NCBI GenBank assembly: GCA_031552315.1
Contig: JAVBMP010000109.1
Location: 1 to 10,933 of the forward strand
Source: JAVBMP01 sp031552315
GTDB taxonomy: Bacteria > Desulfobacterota > Desulfovibrionia > Desulfovibrionales > Desulfovibrionaceae
DNA length: 10,933 nucleotides
Direction: 5' to 3'
The notes beneath the pieces are model-generated. The model worked only from the letters and a program-made list of their open reading frames with translations. It had not been told where the DNA came from and did no database searches. A program made the translations under genes and the position numbers. Below are positions 5,674 through 10,933 of the stretch, piece by piece; the first letter of the stretch is position 1; the number at the start of each line of letters is the position of its first letter.

Positions 5674-6187
5674 ATTTCATGCGCATTTCCTGGCACAAGC
5701 GCCGCATAAGCTCGCGTGAAAGCTCTTCCGCCGCGGCCTTTTCTTCCGGGGCCACGTAGATGTCGCTGTAGCTTATGTTGGAAGAGCGCCAGACAATATT
5801 GTTGCCCGTTCCGTCATACACCGTGGCTGAAATGGTCATGCTGCCGCTGAAGATAAGGGTTTTGTCGTCTTTGTCCCGCACCTGCGCGCGCATGGTGTAG
5901 GAATGCACCTTGATGACAATTTCATTGTCCGCGCTGCCGCTGTCTGCCCAGCGGGCCAGGTTGCGGGCGTTTACTTCATCCCGCAGGGCATTGCGCACCA
6001 CATAGGTCATCCACGGGTAGGTGGTGGGCTGGTCTATGCTTTTGACCTTCAGGGTTTTTTCCGTATCACCCAGGGCGCTGGGCAGGCCCCCGCTGAACTG
6101 GTAGCCGCAACCGCCCGCCGCGATGATCAGAAAAAGCAGCGCCGCCAGGGCAAGGCGCGTTTGCCTTATGCTATTTTGCAACCACAT
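5669..6187 (-). CDS. lptE: LPS-assembly lipoprotein LptE-like
   Basis: The product (172 residues from the ATG at 6187) has a lipoprotein signal: basic start, hydrophobic segment at about 11-24 and a lipobox-like AAGGC with the acylated cysteine at C27. The GCGYQFSGG that follows is typical of LptE/RlpB proteins, which plug the LptD barrel in the outer membrane and guide LPS to the surface. The remainder has the alternating strands and C-terminal helices expected of the small alpha/beta fold. The start overlaps the end of leuS by 17 nt, with GGGGA upstream inside leuS, so translational coupling is likely. The frame is open to 6250, but that would bury the signal peptide behind 21 extra residues. 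The stop codon TAG is supplied by the CTCTAGA arm of the adjacent repeat, so the original C-terminus may have been different. Confidence 0.85.
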   Translation of the reverse strand: MWLQNSIRQTRLALAALLFLIIAAGGCGYQFSGGLPSALGDTEKTLKVKSIDQPTTYPWMTYVVRNALRDEVNARNLARWADSGSADNEIVIKVHSYTMRAQVRDKDDKTLIFSGSMTISATVYDGTGNNIVWRSSNISYSDIYVAPEEKAAAEELSRELMRRLCQEMRMKF

Positions 6188-8678
6188 TGACAAGTTTCCC
6201 CGGCACATAAAGCACCTTTTGCACGGCAAGGTTTTCAAGGTATTTGGCAATGGACGGTTCCGCCAGGGCGGCCTGTTTCACGCTTTCTTCATCCGCATTG
6301 GCGGGCGCTTCAATTTTGCCGCGCAGTTTGCCGTTTACCTGCACCACAATGGTTATCATGTCACGCTGCATGGCTTCCGGGCTGTAAACCGGCCAGGGCT
6401 GGCTGCCCAGGCGGCCCGCAAAACCGGCCAGTTCCCATATTTCTTCGCACAGGTGCGGGGTAATGGGGTTAAGCAGGCCCAGCACGGTTGCCAGGGCGGA
6501 AGAAAGCACGCGCTGCCCGCTTTCACCTTCCGCCAAAAGTTCATCTTTTACCAGGTAAAGGTGGTTCACCAGTTCCATAACCGCGGCTATGGCGGTGTTA
6601 AACTGGAATTTGGCCGCGATATCTTCCCCGGCTTTTTTGACGGTGCTGTGTTCCTTCAAACGGGTTTCTTTGCCGGCCGGGCTTTTGGCATCTTCCGCCG
6701 TGGCCTGGCAGGCGCGCAGCAGGGCTGCTTTGGGCAACTTTTCAATAAGTTCCTCACACAGCCGCCACACGCGGTTCACAAAGCGGCTGGAACCTTCAAT
6801 GCCGCTGTCTGTCCAGTCAAAATCCCTTTCCGGCGGGGCGGCGAACAGGCAGAACAGGCGCACGGTGTCCGCCCCGTATTTGGCGATCATTTCTGTTGGG
6901 TCAACCGTGTTGCCCTTTGATTTGGACATCTTGCTGCCGCCCATAAGCACCATGCCCTGCGTAAGCAGGTGGTCAAACGGTTCGTCAAGCTGCAAAAAGC
7001 CGCAATCCCGCAGGGCCTTTACAAAAAAGCGCGAATAGAGCAGGTGCAGAATGGCGTGTTCCACCCCGCCAATGTACTGGTCAACCGGCAGCCAGTACTT
7101 GCTGTCTGCGTTGTTGAAGGGGGTTTTGTCCTTGTCCGGCGCGGTCATGCTGGCGTAACGGGCGAAGTACCAGGAAGATTCCACAAAGGTATCCATGGTG
7201 TCGGTTTCCCGGCGGCCTTCACCACCGCATTTCGGGCAGGCGCACTTGTAAAATTCCGGGCTGTCCGGCAGGGGGGAACGGCCGTCCGCATGGGTTTGAA
7301 TTTCCAGCGGCAGCACAACGGGCAGGTTTTCTTCCTTTTCCGGCACAACACCGCATTTTTCGCAGTAAATTACCGGCACGGGCGCGCCCCAGTAGCGCTG
7401 ACGAGAAATGTTCCAGTCACGCAGCCGCCAGTTCACGGTGCGCTTGCCCAGGCCTTTGGCGTTCAGCGCGTCGGCTATTTCCAGCCTGGCGTCTTCACTT
7501 GCCAGCCCGCTGAATTTGCCGGAATTTACCAGCACGCCCGCATCCACATAGGGCAGGGGCTGGTCTTTTATATCCGCCGCTTCCGGGCCTTTTATAACCG
7601 GCACAACGGGCAGGCCGTATTTTTGCGCGAAGTCGAAATCGCGCTGGTCATGCGCGGGCACGCCCATTACCGCGCCGGTGCCGTAACCGGCCACCACGAA
7701 GTTGGCTACCCAAATTTGAATTTTTTCGCCGGTAAAGGGGTGCTTGCAATAGCTGCCGGTGAAAACCCCTTCCTTTTCAAGGGAATCGGACATCAGGACG
7801 GTTTTGTCGGTATTGCGCAGTTTTTCCGCAAAGGCCCGCACGGCGGCTTCTTGCGGCTTGCCTTTTATCAGTTGTTCCAGCAGGGGGTGTTCCGGCGAAA
7901 GGCTCATCATGGTAGCGCCAAAGACTGTGTCGGCCCGGGTGGAAAACACGCTTATGCCGCCTTCGCCTTCCGCCAGGGGGAAGGTAATTTCCGCGCCAAT
8001 GGATTTGCCTATCCAGTTGTGCTGCATGCTCAGCACGCGTTCCGGCCAGCCGTGGGAAAGTTTTTTCAGGTCTTCCAGAAGTTCATCGGCATAGGCGGTA
8101 ATGCGCACAAACCATTGAGTAAGTTCCTTTTGTTCCACAAGGGAATCACAACGCCAGCACTTGCCGTCTTCCACCTGTTCATTCGCCAGCACGGTGTTGC
8201 AGGAAGGGCACCAGTTTTGCGCGGCCTTTTTGCGGTAGACCAGCCCCTTTTCCAAAAAGCGCAGGAAAAAGAGCTGTTCCCAGCGGTAATAGTCCGGCGT
8301 GCAGGTGGCAACTTCACGCCGCCAGTCGTAGGAATAGCCCAGGCGCTTCAATTGGGCGCGCATGTTGTCTATATTGGCGAAGGTCCACTTGGCCGGGTGG
8401 GTGCCGTTTTTTATGGCCGCGTTTTCCGCCGGCAGGCCAAAGGCGTCCCAGCCCATGGGGTGCAGCACGTTGTAGCCCTGCATGCGTTTGAAGCGGGCCA
8501 CCACGTCGCCAATGGAATAGTTGCGCACATGGCCCATGTGGATGTTGCCGGAAGGGTAGGGGAACATTTCCAGACAATAATATTTGGGCTTGCCGGTAAC
8601 GGCTTCACAGTTGAAGGCCCCTTCATCGGCCCATATTTTTTGCCATTTGAGTTCTATATCTTGCGGTTCGTATTTCAT
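6171..8678 (-). CDS. leuS: Leucyl-tRNA synthetase
   Basis: This 835-residue class I synthetase charges tRNA-Leu. The catalytic domain shows the HIGH-type motif HMGH at 47-50 within YPSGNIHMGHVRNYS, and KMSKS at 583-587. Cysteines C157, C160, C174 and C177 form a zinc-ribbon pair, and a second cluster occurs at 439-442 and 479-484. The CP1 editing domain, which hydrolyses mischarged tRNA, is present with FSTRADTVFGAT (245-256) and GVPAHDQRDFDFA (339-351). The leucine-specific and anticodon domains and the C-terminal VVQVNGKLRGKIE (778-790) are complete, and length fits the bacterial type. AAGGA seven nt before the ATG at 8678 supports this start. It follows serS after 101 nt containing a palindrome, and overlaps lptE at its 3' end. 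Confidence 0.98.
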   Translation of the reverse strand: MKYEPQDIELKWQKIWADEGAFNCEAVTGKPKYYCLEMFPYPSGNIHMGHVRNYSIGDVVARFKRMQGYNVLHPMGWDAFGLPAENAAIKNGTHPAKWTFANIDNMRAQLKRLGYSYDWRREVATCTPDYYRWEQLFFLRFLEKGLVYRKKAAQNWCPSCNTVLANEQVEDGKCWRCDSLVEQKELTQWFVRITAYADELLEDLKKLSHGWPERVLSMQHNWIGKSIGAEITFPLAEGEGGISVFSTRADTVFGATMMSLSPEHPLLEQLIKGKPQEAAVRAFAEKLRNTDKTVLMSDSLEKEGVFTGSYCKHPFTGEKIQIWVANFVVAGYGTGAVMGVPAHDQRDFDFAQKYGLPVVPVIKGPEAADIKDQPLPYVDAGVLVNSGKFSGLASEDARLEIADALNAKGLGKRTVNWRLRDWNISRQRYWGAPVPVIYCEKCGVVPEKEENLPVVLPLEIQTHADGRSPLPDSPEFYKCACPKCGGEGRRETDTMDTFVESSWYFARYASMTAPDKDKTPFNNADSKYWLPVDQYIGGVEHAILHLLYSRFFVKALRDCGFLQLDEPFDHLLTQGMVLMGGSKMSKSKGNTVDPTEMIAKYGADTVRLFCLFAAPPERDFDWTDSGIEGSSRFVNRVWRLCEELIEKLPKAALLRACQATAEDAKSPAGKETRLKEHSTVKKAGEDIAAKFQFNTAIAAVMELVNHLYLVKDELLAEGESGQRVLSSALATVLGLLNPITPHLCEEIWELAGFAGRLGSQPWPVYSPEAMQRDMITIVVQVNGKLRGKIEAPANADEESVKQAALAEPSIAKYLENLAVQKVLYVPGKLVNVVAK

Positions 8679-8741
8679 TTATATTCCTTGGCATTCTTGA
8701 AGCAAACTGACTTCAGGTTTTCCAAAATTTTGTCGAGGGGG

Positions 8742-8766
8742 TCTGGGGGAAATCATTTCCCCCAGA
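8742..8766. repeat. Palindrome between serS and leuS
   Basis: Perfect 12-bp arms (8742-8753 and 8755-8766) surround a single base, with G5/C5 runs. In the serS transcript a T-rich stretch precedes the hairpin and C-rich sequence follows it, so on that strand it is not a standard intrinsic terminator. On the plus strand it is followed by A-rich sequence, also not terminator-like. Together with the adjacent GTCGAGGGGG it looks like a G/C-rich intergenic repeat similar in style to the acs-ruvC palindromes. It may still attenuate read-through from serS into leuS. Confidence 0.6.
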
Positions 8767-8779
8767 AAAAATATTAAAA

Positions 8780-10087
8780 TCAAACAGTTTTAACCGGCTC
8801 AATAACTTCCAGCCCGCCCATGTAGGGGCGCAAGACCTTGGGCAGAACAATGCTGCCGTCTTTTTGCTGGCCGTTTTCCAGCACCGCAACCAGGGTGCGG
8901 CCCAAAGGCAGACCGGAACCGTTAAGGGTGTGCACAAATTCCAGCTTGCCAGCGGCGTTGCGGAAGCGCAAATTCGCGCGGCGGGCCTGGAAATCCAGGC
9001 AGTTGGAGCAGGAAGAAATTTCCCGGTAGGTGTTTTGCCCCGGCAGCCACACTTCAATATCGTAGGTTTTGGCGGAAGAAAAGCCCATGTCGCCGGTGCA
9101 CAGAGTTATTACCCGGTAGGGCAGTTCCAGCCGCTGCAACAGGCTTTCCGCGTGGCCGCGCATAATTTCCAGTTCATTGAAGGAATTTTCCGGGTGGGCA
9201 AGGCGCACCATTTCCACCTTGGCGAACTGGTGCTGGCGTATAAGGCCCTTGGTGTCTTTGCCGTAGCTGCCCGCTTCGGAACGGAAGCACAGGGTGTGCG
9301 CGGTGTAGGCCAGGGGCAGGTCTTTTTCTTCAAGAATTTCATCGGCGTGCAGGTTGGTAAGCGGCACTTCGGCGGTGGGTATGAGGAAGTATTCCCAATT
9401 TTGCAGTTTGAAGAGGTCTTCTTCAAACTTGGGCAGGTTGCCGGTGCCCGTCATGCTTTTGCGGTTGACTATTACCGGGGGTATTATTTCCGCGTAGCCG
9501 TGTTCCTGCGTTTGCACGTCAAGGTAGAAATTGGCAATGGCCCGTTCCAGCCGGGCGGCCCAGCGCCAGTAAACGGTGAAGCGGCTGCCCGTAAGCTTGG
9601 CCCCGCGCTCAAAATCAAGCCCGGCAATGGTGTGCGGGTTTTTTGCGCCTTCCACCCCGGCCAGTTCCCAGTGTTCCTTGGGGGTAAAATCAAATGCGCG
9701 CGGCGCGCCCCAGCGCAACACTTCCGGGTTGTCTTTTTCGTCCTTGCCCACGGGCACGCTTTCATGCGGGATGTTGGGAATTATCAGCATGAAGTTGTTT
9801 TGCGCTTCCTGCACGCTTGCAACCTCAAGATCCAGCGCCTTGATCTTGTCGCCAATGGCCGAAGTTTGCGCGATAAGCGCATCGGCGTTCTGCCCGGCCC
9901 GCTTCAGGGCCGCCACTTCGGCGGAGGCCTTGTTGCGTTCCGCCTTCAGGCCTTCCACCTGCAGGAGCAGGTCACGCCGTTTGGCATCCAGTTCCGTGAA
10001 GGTGTTCAGGTCTATGTTGGAGTTGCGTTTCTTCAGGGCTTCGGCAACAATTTCCGGGTTGCGCTGCAATATTTTGAGGTCAAGCAT
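8780..10087 (-). CDS. serS: Seryl-tRNA synthetase
   Basis: This 435-residue class II synthetase charges tRNA-Ser and tRNA-Sec. Residues about 27-98 form the long antiparallel coiled-coil arm that grips the tRNA variable arm. The catalytic domain shows TAEVPLTNLHADEI (238-251), motif 2 as CFRSEAGSYGKDTKGLIRQH (267-286), EVWLPGQNTYREISSCSNCL (345-364) and motif 3 as NGSGLPLGRTLVAVLEN (389-405). Length and C-terminus are normal, so the gene looks intact. The ATG at 10087 is preceded by AGAGGAA at a suitable distance. The gene starts 44 nt after the end of tyrS and could be co-transcribed with it, although a weak promoter-like sequence lies in the gap. Confidence 0.98.
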   Translation of the reverse strand: MLDLKILQRNPEIVAEALKKRNSNIDLNTFTELDAKRRDLLLQVEGLKAERNKASAEVAALKRAGQNADALIAQTSAIGDKIKALDLEVASVQEAQNNFMLIIPNIPHESVPVGKDEKDNPEVLRWGAPRAFDFTPKEHWELAGVEGAKNPHTIAGLDFERGAKLTGSRFTVYWRWAARLERAIANFYLDVQTQEHGYAEIIPPVIVNRKSMTGTGNLPKFEEDLFKLQNWEYFLIPTAEVPLTNLHADEILEEKDLPLAYTAHTLCFRSEAGSYGKDTKGLIRQHQFAKVEMVRLAHPENSFNELEIMRGHAESLLQRLELPYRVITLCTGDMGFSSAKTYDIEVWLPGQNTYREISSCSNCLDFQARRANLRFRNAAGKLEFVHTLNGSGLPLGRTLVAVLENGQQKDGSIVLPKVLRPYMGGLEVIEPVKTV

Positions 10088-10116
10088 CTTAATTCCTCTT
10101 AAAGAATTATGGGGAC

Positions 10117-10145
10117 AGTATATAAACTTGATTAATTCACGGTAA
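10117..10145 (-). promoter_or_regulatory. Weak promoter candidate for serS
   Basis: On the minus strand TATACT (10122-10117, five of six -10 bases) lies 17 nt from TTACCG (10145-10140, three of six -35 bases), which overlaps the end of tyrS. The poor -35 box makes this a suggestion only; read-through from tyrS is the alternative. Confidence 0.22.
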
Positions 10146-10933
10146 GGCGCAAAAAGCGCTTTTTGCCCAGCTTCACAATGTAGCTGCCGGGTTGAAGCGG
10201 GGTAAACGGGTCTGTGTGCGGTTTTTCATCTATGCTGAGGGCGTTTGGGGAAATAAGGCGTTTGGCCTCGCCGCGCGAGGCCGCCAGCCCGGCCTCGGTC
10301 AAAAAGACCGCCGGGGCGGAGGCTTCCCCGCAGTCGCAACTGTATTCCGGCGTATCTTCCGGTATGCCGCCGCCCGCGAACACCGCGTTGAAGCCCTGCC
10401 GGGCCTCTGAAGCCGCACTTTCCCCATGATACTGGGTGGTTATTTCATGCGCCAGGTCTTCTTTGACGGTTTTGGGGTGGGCTTCACCTTTTTCCACCTG
10501 TTTTTTCAGGGCGGCTATTTCTTCAAGGCTCTTGCGGGAAAGCAGTTCATAATAGCGCCACATAAGCGCATCGGAAATGGACATGAGCTTGCCGAACATT
10601 TCCGCCGGGGCTTCATCTATGCCCACGTAGTTGCCCAGAGATTTGGACATTTTTTTCACGCCGTCCAACCCTTCCAGCAGGGGCATGGTAAGGATGCACT
10701 GCGGTTCCTGCCCGTACTGCCCTTGCAGGTGGCGGCCCACCAGCAGGTTGAAAGTCTGGTCCGTGCCGCCCAGTTCCATGTCCGCCTTCAGGGCCACGGA
10801 ATCATAGCCCTGGGCCAGGGGGTAAAGGAATTCGTGTATGGAAATTGGTATGTTGTTGCGAAAGCGCTTGGCAAAATCATCACGTTCCATCATTCTGGCA
10901 ACGGTGTAGTGTGAGGCCAGGCGGATGAAATCG
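10132..10933 (-). CDS. tyrS: Tyrosyl-tRNA synthetase, N-terminus outside the window
   Basis: The frame is open to the right window edge, and the visible 267 residues are the C-terminal two thirds of a class I tyrosyl-tRNA synthetase. The first visible residues, DFIRLASHYTVARMMERDDF, continue upstream of the in-frame ATG at 10893, so that ATG is internal. Further motifs are KADMELGGTDQTFNLLVGRH (tyrosine/ATP pocket) and VKKMSKSLGNYVG (KMSKS loop, around 10640-10660). The last about 60 residues resemble an S4-type tRNA-binding domain (LTEAGLAASRGEAKRLI). The HIGH motif and Rossmann start would lie beyond the edge. This looks like the TyrZ-like branch with a canonical KMSKS rather than the E. 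coli KFGKT type. It heads the visible synthetase cluster. Confidence 0.97.
   Translation of the reverse strand, partial: DFIRLASHYTVARMMERDDFAKRFRNNIPISIHEFLYPLAQGYDSVALKADMELGGTDQTFNLLVGRHLQGQYGQEPQCILTMPLLEGLDGVKKMSKSLGNYVGIDEAPAEMFGKLMSISDALMWRYYELLSRKSLEEIAALKKQVEKGEAHPKTVKEDLAHEITTQYHGESAASEARQGFNAVFAGGGIPEDTPEYSCDCGEASAPAVFLTEAGLAASRGEAKRLISPNALSIDEKPHTDPFTPLQPGSYIVKLGKKRFLRLTVN

Noticed and set aside
6969..8777. A 602-codon open frame on the plus strand opposite leuS
   Set aside because: It is the complement of leuS, which has all its synthetase motifs. The antisense product has the same meaningless His/Val/Gly/Ala-rich composition.
8864..10102. A 412-codon open frame on the plus strand opposite serS
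   Set aside because: It is a shadow of the intact serS gene with no independent start signal or motif.
10088..10131. T-box leader before serS
   Set aside because: The gap after tyrS is only 44 nt, too short for a T-box, and no T-box consensus or terminator pair is visible.

Overview
The window looks like ordinary chromosomal core DNA from a Gram-negative bacterium. A Desulfovibrionaceae-type deltaproteobacterium is my best guess. This rests on an outer-membrane LPS-assembly lipoprotein (LptE), moderately high GC, the leuS-lptE-holA gene order known from proteobacteria, and G/C-rich palindromic intergenic elements of a style I associate with Desulfovibrio. The taxonomic call is inference. Every gene I accept lies on the minus strand, so transcription runs from high to low coordinates.

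In transcription order, the right half holds three aminoacyl-tRNA synthetase genes: tyrS (5' end outside the window), serS and leuS. leuS overlaps lptE by 17 nt. lptE is followed by holA, the delta subunit of the DNA polymerase III clamp loader. These genes supply charged Tyr, Ser and Leu tRNAs, LPS export to the outer membrane, and clamp loading. Their proximity is a housekeeping cluster rather than one pathway. A LysE/RhtB-type exporter with an enlarged cytoplasmic loop follows holA.

The left half begins with a roughly 460-nt gene-free stretch that appears to carry a terminator for the exporter gene, a promoter and a long structured leader for acs. acs (acetyl-CoA synthetase, with a low-complexity N-terminal extension) comes next. 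A block of strong G/C-rich palindromes separates acs from ruvC (Holliday-junction resolvase). At the left edge is the N-terminal part of a helix-turn-helix protein that resembles an IS630-type transposase.

The part that does not look like plain housekeeping DNA is the lptE-holA junction. It holds two almost identical 125-bp units in direct tandem. Each is predicted to fold into an outer stem plus two internal hairpins (a three-way junction), and the three differences between the units all spare that fold. A shorter hairpin next to them supplies the stop codon of lptE. I know of no specific function for this array. A MITE-like or REP-like mobile element is the simplest reading. I see no new multi-gene system, CRISPR array, rRNA or tRNA gene.
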